This document shows positions 36,956 through 46,021 of a DNA stretch of 64,000 nucleotides, piece by piece. The stretch comes from Sordariomycetes sp. S80-01Y. Taxonomy: Eukaryota; Ascomycota; Sordariomycetes. The stretch spans positions 1,302,001-1,366,000 of the forward strand of contig JAXQJY010000032.1 in the NCBI GenBank assembly GCA_037042185.1. The letters are read 5' to 3'. The notes beneath the pieces are model-generated. The model was not told where the DNA came from. It did not search any database and saw only the letters and a list, made by a program, of their open reading frames with translations. The position numbers and the translations under genes were made by a program. Within the stretch, counting starts at the first letter, position 1; the number at the start of each line of letters is the position of its first letter.

Positions 36956-37384
36956 AGAGTCCACAGACTGGGTTGCATTGATGATTATGAGCAGTAGACC
37001 CTCCGTATACTCTCTCGAAACATGACGCCGGCTCCGGGGCGACAAGCACACGTTCCATAGTTGCTTGCGAAGGATCGGCGCCGGTAGGGGGGCTCTGGGT
37101 GAAGAACGAGGGGGAGTGTATATGTGAGCAGCAGCTGAGCATTTGGAGCAGGCGAAGCTCCAATGCTTCGTTGAGAAGCCAGTTTAGTAGGGGACTCACT
37201 ACTTAGAAGGGAAGGCTGAAGCGAATCCAGACGGAATACCACCAGATATGATCTTATGTCTATTGACTTTCAGTGTCATATGTGACGTTGTGCAGCTTGG
37301 TACATTTTCGAAAGACTTCATGCCAAAACCGCCGCCCACTTCCTGTGGTCCCACATATCGCCTTGAGATTGCTACTCCGAAGCC
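36956..37384. other. Convergent 3' region between MTR10 and the GNAT-like gene
   Basis: 429 bp; no gene seen. Confidence 0.5.
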
Positions 37385-38174
37385 TCAGTCCACCAAGCTC
37401 TTCGTCATGTATATGACCGGCACCTCCCTCACCTCGCCCGTCTTCTCCATGACCCACGGAAATATCTCCGACATCCGGCCATCAACCTCAACCAGCCCCC
37501 ACCCCTGCCTCGCATACCACTCCTGCGAAGTCCTCAGTTCGCCCTTTGGCCTTTCCAACCCGCGATCCTCGTACAAGTGCCTGAGGTGCTTCTCGCTTGA
37601 CTGGTAGGCGCCTTGCATGGTGTCCAGTGCCAGGAGCTTGGCGTTGTGTGGAGGGAGCCTGGCGATGCTTTCGGTGAGTCTCATGGAGGAGCGGCCGAGG
37701 CCGGCGGCCTGGAGGGCCCAGGACACGTAAAGCGATTTCAACCACATTGTGCCCTCGGGGAAGGAGAAACGGGCGTCGTAGGAGGGGCAGATCTCGAGGG
37801 CTGTGTGCCCGATAGGAGTGAATCGCTCGAGTGTCGCTGTGCGAGGCAGGCTGCCATGGTTGGTCGCGGTGTCGATGATGGGGTCTTTCTCGGCTGGGTA
37901 TTGCTCTAAATGTTGTTTCAAGAGCTCCTCACGGCCTGGGAGGCTTTCGGAGATAACCTTTGATCACGTTAGAGACAGGCTGGGGAGAGCTCGCTGATGA
38001 GGGGCTAAGGCTTACGATCCAGTACAGGAACTTTGACCCCTTTAATTGCTTCTCTTTCCATTCAGGGACCTCATCCATGCGCCAGCCACATGCTACCCTC
38101 TGATCGTACATTCGCTGGTATTGTGCCTCATTGCTGGGATCCCACGGAATGAGTTCAACTTTTTCAGTAGCCAT
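37385..38174 (-). CDS. GNAT-like N-acetyltransferase domain protein
   Basis: Exons 38174-38016 and 37957-37385 (58-bp intron, GTAAGC...AAAG), 243 residues. The N-terminus (VELIPWDPSNEAQYQRMYDQRVACGWRMDEVPEW) and the order of segments match a group of fungal proteins annotated with a GNAT fold: an N-terminal substrate-binding part, a central strand-helix SLYVSWALQAAGLGRSSM that fits the acetyl-CoA-binding turn (the A-G-L-G-R pattern resembles Q/RxxGxG/A), and a C-terminal EWYARQGWGLVEVDGRM. No substrate can be read from the sequence. The join is supported by frame and by continuity of YWIVISESLPG. Divergent from the zinc-finger gene, 1,010 bp apart. Family assignment moderate. Confidence 0.78.
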
Positions 38175-39184
38175 CTTGCTTTCAGTTCTGGTGAGATGTC
38201 TCCGAGAGATTGTTAAAACTGGAAAGAGTTGACTTGAGTGGCATGCAATGTCTAATTCGTTGAGGAATTTCCGTCTTCAGCAACAAACAGCTACTTTGTA
38301 CTAGTAATAGCTAAGATCGTTCTTCCAAGGGTGAGATGCTGACATGAGTGCTTTCCGAGATCGGGACCTTGCTGTGTAGTTTCGCGGCTGTCGACAATGA
38401 CCCACGCCTCCCGCGCCTTTGGCTGACTGTTTCCCGGGGTTGGCGTAGACCCCTGAGTCGCAAGACGATGGAAAGCGACGCGAGCCGATGGGTGTGGTGG
38501 GGGCTGAGTCACTGCACTAATGGTGTAAATACTTTTGGTGTTAGGACCGAGTGGATGTCGATAGCGGACTTGGGGGGAACTTAGGGAGCTATCGTACTGC
38601 TCGGGTTTCGGCAAGCTGTTTGAGGGAATGCGATGTTGGTGAAGCATAGTGACTCACTTCTGCTCACGGACTACAGGTCAGCATCGTACCAACAGCATAC
38701 ACATAGGCCCCGGGCCCGCGCCTATTTGAAAGGAGACGAGCAGTTTTGTGCATAGACAATTGGAAGCGTAGCTTATGTAGGCGGGAGATTGATACTTCAT
38801 CTTTCTTCGCCCCCAATCACCCGCCTTTCTTCGCACGGTTCATCGAAGGTGGACTTAGACTTAGGACTGTAGGGGATGATCGATTGCAGCTGGCTGAGAA
38901 GTGAATCGAGTCAAATTTGGCAAGTTAGAACGTGAAAGGCATCCCATTTGAATAACGAACCGATTTTCGCTCAATCTGACTGCTTTCCGATGTCAAAGAT
39001 ACCTTGATATTACGCCTGGAAGTCGTTGTGGTGACGGTGTCGCCGGGACCCGAAACCCACACATCGCCACCAGTTCCTACACTCAATCTCCTGCACTCAA
39101 TCTCAACCAAACGAGCAACGACCCTCACGGACCTTCGACGTCTCAGTACCGCCTCGCGATTTGGGGCTAGGCCCACCAACAGCC
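38175..39184. promoter_or_regulatory. Shared upstream region of the GNAT-like gene and the zinc-finger gene
   Basis: 1,010 bp between divergent starts. It includes a CTACTTTGTACTAGTAATAG word at 38291-38310 and a CACTCAATCTC doublet (about 39078-39102) in the presumed leader. No gene seen. Confidence 0.45.
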
Positions 39185-41060
39185 ATGACAAACCTCGACT
39201 CTGCGACGTGCAGAGTCTGCCGGCTCCCAATCGCCGAGCTCCAGCAGGCTCTCAACCGCAGATGCCCTTTCTGCGACCGACTGTTCCTCCGAGTTGACGC
39301 GAGCCGTCGACACGCCAAGACATGCCATGAGCGAGCCAACCGTCCCTTACCGGAAGCCAAACGTGGCCGGAAGTCCCGGGCGTGCAACATCTGCTCCCGC
39401 GACAAGACCTCTTGCAATGGCGCCCTTCCGTGCCTGAGGTGCTCAACCCGCAAGGTAGAGTGTGTATACAGCTCGCTCTGCCATGATGGTTCTCACCGTG
39501 AGATTGCCTCTGCTACCGGCAATGGTCTCAAACGGACGGCCGAGCGGGATGAACGTATGGATATGTCCTTGTTGGAGTGGAGTGATCCATGCCGCGATCC
39601 CATGTTGAAGATGCTGGAGTCCGAGCCTCAGTCTGCAGTCGAAGTTCAGCCACAAAAGGCAATCATGCCTGGACTGCCAGCCTGGCTTGAGGGCACCATT
39701 GACCCAGCGCTGTTGCTCCTTGATCTGCCTGCCGATGATGCATCTTGGGGGCCATGCGGAGGGCTGGTTGAAAACGGGGACCCGGTTGCTAAGCTCTCCA
39801 TCGCCGCCGCTGCGAAGAGGATACAGGCCCTCGAGGTTACATTCCGCAAGATGCTTGTATTGAAGCCATACCTGCGGACAGGCTTTGATACGGCCTGCGG
39901 CAACCGTTTCTTCGATATCTCTCATGTCGAGCGTGTACTGTTTGCTGGTGCTAGACAGAGCAGCCAACTTGCCACTTTCATTCACTGGCCGACATTCGAT
40001 CCTGAGAAGGTCTCCTTACCTCTGATTTTGGCGGTTGTCCTCGTCAAAACCTCCTACCTGCACTACAGCGGGGACAATCACGCATCAATACTCAACGCAC
40101 TGTTCCTTGAAATGGTAGAAGAATATATCTTTCAGCAGCTGAGGGAGCATATTGATCAGCTGGCCCTATGTCCTGACAAGATCAAGAGTAAAGGCCCTGC
40201 GTTTGATGCTTGTGGAGCAGCTGAAGTGATTATTGCGATTCAGTGCACTATCAACAACCCTAGGGCGCGTGAGAGAATAGCCACAGAGAGGCTACCGTAC
40301 CTAGTGAACGTTTTGCGCAAGAGCGAGATGATAGGAACAAGACATATCATGTCGCTGGATGGGGTCTCGTGGGAGGACTTTGCCCATACAGAAGCACAGA
40401 TCAGGTTGGTGACGAGCCTTCACAACAGCTGCGGGCTGCTGTCGGGCTTTTGCAACCACCCACCTGCCTTCATAGTAAAGGAAATGAAGGGTTCGTTGCC
40501 TTGCAACAATGATCTTTGGCATGCCGAGTCACAATCAGACTTTGAAGAGCTCCAGAGGATGCTTCCGAGTAGTCACACGCTCCCGTCTTTCCATGAAGCT
40601 ACCTCTATCCTTCAAGCCCATGAGTGGGATCCTTCAAGGAACTCCCTTGGAAAATTGGGCATAAAGCAGCTTTTCTTTGTGGTCATAGGTGAGCCACCTT
40701 CATCTCAACCCCGATCCTTAAGCTGATGGTACTTCAGGCTTTCAAAGCATCGTCTTCAACTTTCGTGCGTCCATCATGTGCGACACCACGAAACACGTGC
40801 TTCTACGCGCTCTAGACCGTTGGGCTTCCCTATGGATCTCTGTCACGCGCCACCTGCCAACAGATGAACTTAAAGGCCTAGGGATTGCCCGAATCGCCCC
40901 TGAATTGGCTCTCTTGATGAGGAGGGTGCTAGAGGTTCTGGGTACGCCCACAGCTGAAGGCTCGGATTACTGTGATGGCAAGATCAGATATGATACTGCT
41001 CACCTACACGAATTTGTGAGGAGACACGGTTTACCGGGGCACCCTGCAATGGTAGGGTAA
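39185..41060 (+). CDS. Transcription factor with one C2H2 finger plus a Zn2Cys6 cluster
   Basis: Exons 39185-40688 and 40738-41060 (49-bp intron), 608 residues. Residues ~30-55 form a C2H2 finger (CPFCDRLFLRVDASRRHAKTCH: CxxC, then H and H). Residues ~68-95 form a fungal Zn2Cys6 cluster with the spacing C-x2-C-x6-C-x5-C-x2-C-x6-C (from CNIC to VEC), preceded by the basic KRGRKSRA. An earlier CxxC (CRVCRLP) is also present. The rest resembles the middle region of fungal regulators but shows no motif I can name. This combined finger arrangement is known in filamentous fungi only. Probably a sequence-specific nuclear regulator; targets unknown. It lies only 184 bp upstream of the PSST gene on the same strand. 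Confidence 0.88.
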
Positions 41061-41244
41061 GGAAAAAGGGGGCAAGGCCGAAGTGTGTGTATTTCCCGTG
41101 GGCGTACAACATTATGTGGGGCCGAAGTGTGAATTTCCCGATCCATACTTATATTCAAAGGACTAAACACTTTGGACCTCGTCATTTCTCAAGAGGTCAT
41201 TTATTCGGTACTTACGGCAATCTTTCGAGAAGAAGCTACAAAAT

Positions 41245-42026
41245 ATGGCTGCTATGGTGGCTTCACAAAGTTAGTGTCAACCCCTGAAGGCCACCTGACG
41301 GTGCGGCTTACACTACATCAGTAGCAACTCGATCAGTCGTGCTGCATGCAGCGAAACCCTTGGGCCTTACCCTACGATCCGGAACATTGACGAACCGAAA
41401 GACGTTCGAAACGACTCATCCGCGTTGGACTTCCACCTTGCCCAAGACCCTCGACCGTGACCACTCCCATCCCGCTGCCCTCTCGTCGGACGTCAAGACC
41501 AACAACCTCGCTGAGTATGCACTGTAAGCTTGCCTTCCAGATTACAAGTGAGTTGGAGCTAACAACACCGAGGACAACCCTGGATCACATCGTATCCTGG
41601 GCTCGCAATGGCTCTATGTGGCCCCTGAGCTTCGAACTCGCCTGCTGCAGCATCGAGATGATGCACGTCTCTATGCCGCGCTACGACCAGGACCGCCTGG
41701 GTATCATCTTCAGAGCCACCCCACGGCAGGCGGATGTCATGATCGTCGCCGGCACCGTCTGCAATAAGATGGCCAGCGCGTTGCGCCAGTGCTACGACCA
41801 GATGCCGGAGCCCAGGTGGGTCATCAGCATGGGAAGCTGCGCGAACGGGGGCGGGTACTACCACTACTCGTATAGTGTTGTAAGGGGCGTTGATCGGATC
41901 ATTCCCGTGGATATTTATGTGCCTGGCTGCCCGCCTACCCCTGAGGCCCTTATGTATGGGATCTTCCAGTTGCAGAGGAAGGTCAGACAGCAGAGGTCTA
42001 ACAGGATCTGGTACAGGAAGAAGTAG
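41245..42026 (+). CDS. Mitochondrial complex I PSST subunit (NDUFS7), sequence-divergent
   Basis: Exons 41245-41269, 41322-41523 and 41573-42026, giving 226 residues, the usual fungal length. The first exon is needed: the long exon has no in-frame ATG, and GTTAGT...CATCAG splicing yields [19 protein letters not shown], a good mitochondrial presequence. The second join gives [18 protein letters not shown]. Cluster N2 ligands are intact: Cys100-Cys101 in LACC, Cys165 in MGSCANGGG and Cys195 in PGCPP. Several otherwise near-invariant positions differ from what I recall for fungi and animals: Glu97 for Gly (FELACC), Ser102-Ile103 for Ala-Val, Cys139, Ser144 for Pro, Cys149 and Val182 for Cys. PSST passes electrons to ubiquinone through N2. 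It may be the sole copy or a divergent paralogue. Confidence 0.92.
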
Positions 42027-42647
42027 AGTGGCCCAGGCTAGGGTTTTACAAACCAGTGAATGGAAGGAGTAGTACTTGGATGCTCGATGCGTCTACTGGG
42101 CAGGCCTACAGAAGTTTGTTCTAGCACAGGCAGTATCCGTACTATGTCGTCGTGTTTCGAGCGTCTTTAGACGTTTGCCTTCGCAAGGATGACTCTGACA
42201 AAGAAACAGCAATTGGTTTGAATCGTTTTCCGTTAAGGGTAGAAAAGTCCAGTCAAAAAATGGTAATTGATTGATGGAGAGAGCCGGTTCACTTGTTAGT
42301 TTGTCCGTTTTCGCGGGGCTGGATTGTGGCTCCGACTGTCGGAGTCCACAGTAGATTTTAAGCTGTCCACGTTGATTCCCCAGCGACCACATTTGTCATC
42401 AATACTACTGATGGCTAGCAGAAAAGAAGTGAAAGGAAAGATTCTCCGGATTTTAACTTTGGTCTTCAGCCGATTTCTGGTACTTGAAGAATTCACGCCC
42501 AGCAAAGCATCCCTCGAGACCGTGTTAGTCTAGGTTTACTAATCCACGACTACGATTCGCCACCATCTCAAGCCTCATCCCACCTCACCTCTCACTTTCA
42601 CTTTCACCACCACTTGACACTGTCTCCCAACGGACGGATTTTCCGCA
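42027..42647. other. Intergenic between the PSST gene and NBP35
   Basis: 621 bp; 3' end of PSST and the CA/CT-rich leader of NBP35 (about 42555-42640). No gene seen. Confidence 0.5.
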
Positions 42648-43673
42648 ATGGCGCCATCACTGGAAGAGCCCGAAGACGTGTCGGACGTTCTCGCCAACCC
42701 TCTCAAATCGAAACCGACACTCGTCGCCCCGGAGCCAGAGCACTGTCCCGGCCCCGAATCCCAAACCGCCGGCAAAGCAGACTCCTGCGCCGGCTGCCCC
42801 AACCAAGCCATCTGCGCGTCCGCGCCCAAAGGTCCCGACCCAGACATCCCGCTCATCTCAGCGCGGCTGCAGGATGTGAAGCATAAGATCCTGGTGCTAT
42901 CGGGGAAGGGAGGCGTGGGGAAGAGCACGTTCACAAGTTTGCTCGCGCACGCGTTTGCCACGAACCCGGACAGCACGGTCGGCATCATGGATACGGATAT
43001 CTGCGGCCCTAGCATTCCCAAGATGATGGGCGTCGAGGCGGAGACGATACATGTCAGCGGCACGGGCTGGAGTCCGGTCTGGGTGATGGATAACCTCGGC
43101 GTCATGAGCGTGCAGTTCATGTTGCCCAACAGAGACGACGCGGTGATATGGAGGGGTCCCAAGAAGAATGGCCTCATCAAGCAGTTTCTCAAAGACGTGG
43201 AGTGGGGGGAGCTGGATTTTCTCTTGGTTGACACACCACCCGGCACGAGCGACGAACACCTGAGTGTGAACTCGTTCTTGAAGGAGAGCGGGATCGACGG
43301 GGCGGTGGTGGTAACCACACCGCAAGAGGTCTCATTGTTAGACGTGAGGAAGGAGATTGACTTCTGCCGCAAGGCCGGGATCAGGGTGCTTGGCTTGGCG
43401 GAGAACATGAGCGGCTTCGTCTGTCCCAAGTGCTCTGGGGAGAGCCAGATATTCCGCGCGAGCACTGGTGGAGGAAAGGCTCTGGCAGAGGAGACTGGCG
43501 TGCCGTATCTCGGCGCCGTACCGCTTGATCCGAGGATAGGCATGGCCTGTGACTACGGGGAGAGCTACTTCGATTCCTTCCCTGACAGTCCAGCCTGCGT
43601 AGCATTCAGACAAGTGGTCCGAAGCCTCGCGGAGCAGCTGGGTCTCGATGACAAGAACATATTGCCCGAATAG
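42648..43673 (+). CDS. NBP35: Nbp35, cytosolic Fe-S cluster assembly scaffold ATPase
   Basis: Single exon, 341 residues, family length. The N-terminal [4Fe-4S] motif has the exact spacing C-x13-C-x2-C-x5-C (first Cys in EHCPGP, last in CPNQAIC), which separates Nbp35 from Cfd1. The deviant Walker A is [11 protein letters not shown], then [14 protein letters not shown], Walker [15 protein letters not shown], and the C-terminal bridging CPKC in [11 protein letters not shown]. In the cytosol Nbp35 forms a complex with Cfd1 and assembles Fe-S clusters for nuclear and cytosolic proteins. It converges with the GMF-like gene with only 84 bp between stops, so the transcripts probably overlap. Confidence 0.97.
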   Translation: MAPSLEEPEDVSDVLANPLKSKPTLVAPEPEHCPGPESQTAGKADSCAGCPNQAICASAPKGPDPDIPLISARLQDVKHKILVLSGKGGVGKSTFTSLLAHAFATNPDSTVGIMDTDICGPSIPKMMGVEAETIHVSGTGWSPVWVMDNLGVMSVQFMLPNRDDAVIWRGPKKNGLIKQFLKDVEWGELDFLLVDTPPGTSDEHLSVNSFLKESGIDGAVVVTTPQEVSLLDVRKEIDFCRKAGIRVLGLAENMSGFVCPKCSGESQIFRASTGGGKALAEETGVPYLGAVPLDPRIGMACDYGESYFDSFPDSPACVAFRQVVRSLAEQLGLDDKNILPE

Positions 43674-43757
43674 AAGTCATGTGAGCCTGCAAAAACTACG
43701 GAGCTCGTGGTATTGTCGTCTACCGGACCGCGCACTCAAAGGCCGCCGGTGCAAGAC

Positions 43758-44388
43758 CTATGCTCCCAACTTCTCCGGAATCTCCTCCAGATCGTCCGCC
43801 GACTCAATGTCGATCACCCGCCCAACCTCGCTGGTATTGCGCATTAACTCCTTCGCCCCGGCGTACAGCATCCGCAGTTCGGCGTTACACGTAATCGGGA
43901 GGTAGTACAACAGGACGTAGGGGACGGACATTCGGCCGTCAGCCTAGAGCAGCTGCGCGTCAGCAATGGACCCAGTACAGATCGATGGGGACGGGGCGGG
44001 ACGGACCGTGGTGATCGGGTAGCTCAGCAGGACATATCGGGGGGAATGGTCGGGGAGGTCGTCGGCGATTTCGTCGAGAGACTTGTAAACTGTCTTATCT
44101 TCGTCCTGGCGGATCTCGTGGGTGTTCTTGTCGATCATGTCTGGGGGGCGCAACCGTCAGCTCGACCCGATATGAACTTGGGGTTATGCGGATATGGGGT
44201 CACTGGTAGGAGACGTACGAAGGACGTACATATGACTGCTTGCGGTCCGCTTGCTCGGGAGGTTGTGAGCCGGAATTTGCGGAGGTGGTCCTTGCTCTCT
44301 TGCGAGAAGGTGTAGAGTCTAGATTCGGACGCCTGATGGGATTAGCGGGGGTGTACAAAATTGAGGATCAACAAAGAATGCGGACCAT
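43758..44388 (-). CDS. Glia maturation factor/ADF-H domain protein (Gmf1/Aim7-like)
   Basis: Exons 44388-44386 (ATG only), 44332-44230, 44140-44007 and 43943-43758, 141 residues, the normal GMF length. The joins are set by frame and similarity: ESRLYTFSQESKDHLRKFRL, then AVIYMIDKNTHEI, then YVLLSYPITTADGRMSVPYV, then LRMLYAGAKELMRNT. These are the ADF-homology core features. The third exon must use a GTCCGT donor, and the start exon a GTCCGC donor, both weaker than the usual GTRNGT. No other in-frame ATG exists before Met36, so the 3-nt first exon is likely but unproven. GMF binds Arp2/3, blocks nucleation and debranches actin networks. Shares a 346-bp divergent region with the MoCF-domain gene. 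Confidence 0.88.
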
Positions 44389-44734
44389 TTTGAGTGTTGA
44401 AAGACCGAGAACAAGCCTATGCGCGGGAGCGAAAGCGAAGCTCGTGATGATGATTGCAGGTTGAAGCGCGAGAGTTGCCCCGCGGGTTGCTTAGCGACCC
44501 CACCTTGGCAAGCTCAGGCTCACCGGGCGGTGATCCTGCAAATAAAAGCCAGCCACATCGCGGGTCTTTTCACACTAATGCGGCACCTGCTATTGTGTCA
44601 TGTAACTTCCCGTTGAATAACGTCATGACCTTCAGGGTCAATTTGACATGCCTTCTCCAACCATTACCGAAATCGGACACTTCCTACCTCGTCTTCTAGT
44701 ACTGCTCGTCTTACCTCTACATCCCTAAGCACTA
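44389..44734. promoter_or_regulatory. Shared upstream region of the GMF-like and MoCF-domain genes
   Basis: 346 bp between divergent starts, so both promoters overlap here. No clear TATA box or named element. Confidence 0.45.
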
Positions 44735-46021
44735 ATGTTCTCGCGCCTGTCACAAATCACCCGACATCTATCTCCCACGGTAGCTCAAGGTACGCGACGG
44801 ACAACTGCTCCGACGCTTGTTGGCAACAGGATGGCGGCGAGTACCGCGGATGAGCGCAATGCGCGCACAATCCACACAGCGGCTTGTTTGATTATTGGAG
44901 ATGAAGTTCTCGGTGGAAAGGTAAGTCCGCTTTTAGAAAGATTACGATGAGAAAGCTAACGCGTCGCATAGACTGTCGACGTGAGTTGTTTGGGAAGTGG
45001 TGCCGGGGCTTTTTGCAGGGGCTGATGAGTGTAGACCAATTCGGCGTACATGGCCAAATGGTGCTTCTCGCTCGGGATAGTACGTCCTTCTCGCAAATGC
45101 CGTGATATTAGACTGACAAAGATGCAGAGCTTGAAGAGGGTCGAGGTCGTTGAAGATGACGAGAGTGAGATCATCGAGGCCACTCGCCGCATGAGTGACA
45201 AGTACGACTTCGTTGTAACCAGCGGCGGCATTGGTCCAACGTGAGTGAGGTCCCTTACACATAGCTGAGGAGAGTCTCACTTATCCGCAGGCACGACGAC
45301 ATCACCTACCAATCGATAGCAAAGGGGTTCGGACTGCCTCTGAAGCTTCACCAAGAAGCCTTCGAGAAGATGAAGAAGCTCTCGAAGCCTCACCCTTCTC
45401 AACCCAAGTTCGACTGGGAGACCGATTCCCCTGCTCTCAAAGCGAAGTTGCGCATGGTTGAGCTACCAACAGACGAGAAACGGCCCATGGATAAGCAGTT
45501 CATCTTCCCTCATGAGGAGCTCTGGGTCCCCGTTGCAGTTGTGAATGGCAATGTTCACATATTGCCTGGAGTCCCGCGCTTATGTGAGTCGATTGGATTC
45601 GAAAATGGGTATCGATTCTGACGTGTATAACAGTCGAGAAGCTCATTGATGGGCTGAAGCCCCATCTTCTTCCTCGCCTCGCAGATCCTGAGGGCAAGGG
45701 TACTTATCGAGTTCTCATCTCGACTCCTATGGCGGAGAGCGGTGTCGCACCGTATCTGACTGAGTTGGCCGCCAAGGTGGAGCACAAGGGTGTCAAGGTT
45801 GGTTCCTATCCGCGCTGGGGCAAAAAGAGAAACACTGTGACCCTTGTCGGAAGGTAAGTTGCGACCCCCACGATCACTAAAAGGGTGAGCTGACTTTGCG
45901 CAGGGACCAAGCGTATCTTGAGAGCTTGGTGCCAGAGGTTGAGAAGGGCGTCGACGGCAAGCGAGTGATGACTGAAGGTGAAGACGATTCGGGGACTGAG
46001 GAGGTCGAGAAGGATTCCTAA
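44735..46021 (+). CDS. MoCF/CinA-like domain protein (YMR178W-type), possibly mitochondrial
   Basis: Seven exons: 44735-44920, 44972-44980, 45035-45079, 45128-45240, 45291-45583, 45634-45853 and 45904-46021, 327 residues. Exon 2 is just 9 nt (Thr-Val-Asp). All joins keep frame and rebuild the molybdopterin-binding-like fold: [39 protein letters not shown], the TSGGIGPTHDDITYQSIA loop, and HILPGVPRLFEKL. It resembles the N-terminal domain of CinA (COG1058) and the yeast protein YMR178W, whose exact reaction is not settled. The first ~33 residues are Arg/Ser/Thr-rich with no acidic residue, fitting a mitochondrial presequence; a second Met (MAAST) could give a cytosolic form. Function uncertain; gene structure fairly sure. 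Confidence 0.9.

Noticed and set aside
42575-43543. 322-codon open frame on the minus strand opposite NBP35
   Set aside because: Antisense shadow of a conserved gene; the translated sequence is Ser/Pro/Thr-rich without motifs.
39185-43673. Secondary-metabolite or self-resistance cluster around the zinc-finger and PSST genes
   Set aside because: No polyketide synthase, NRPS, terpene cyclase or tailoring enzyme lies within the window; the neighbours are housekeeping genes.
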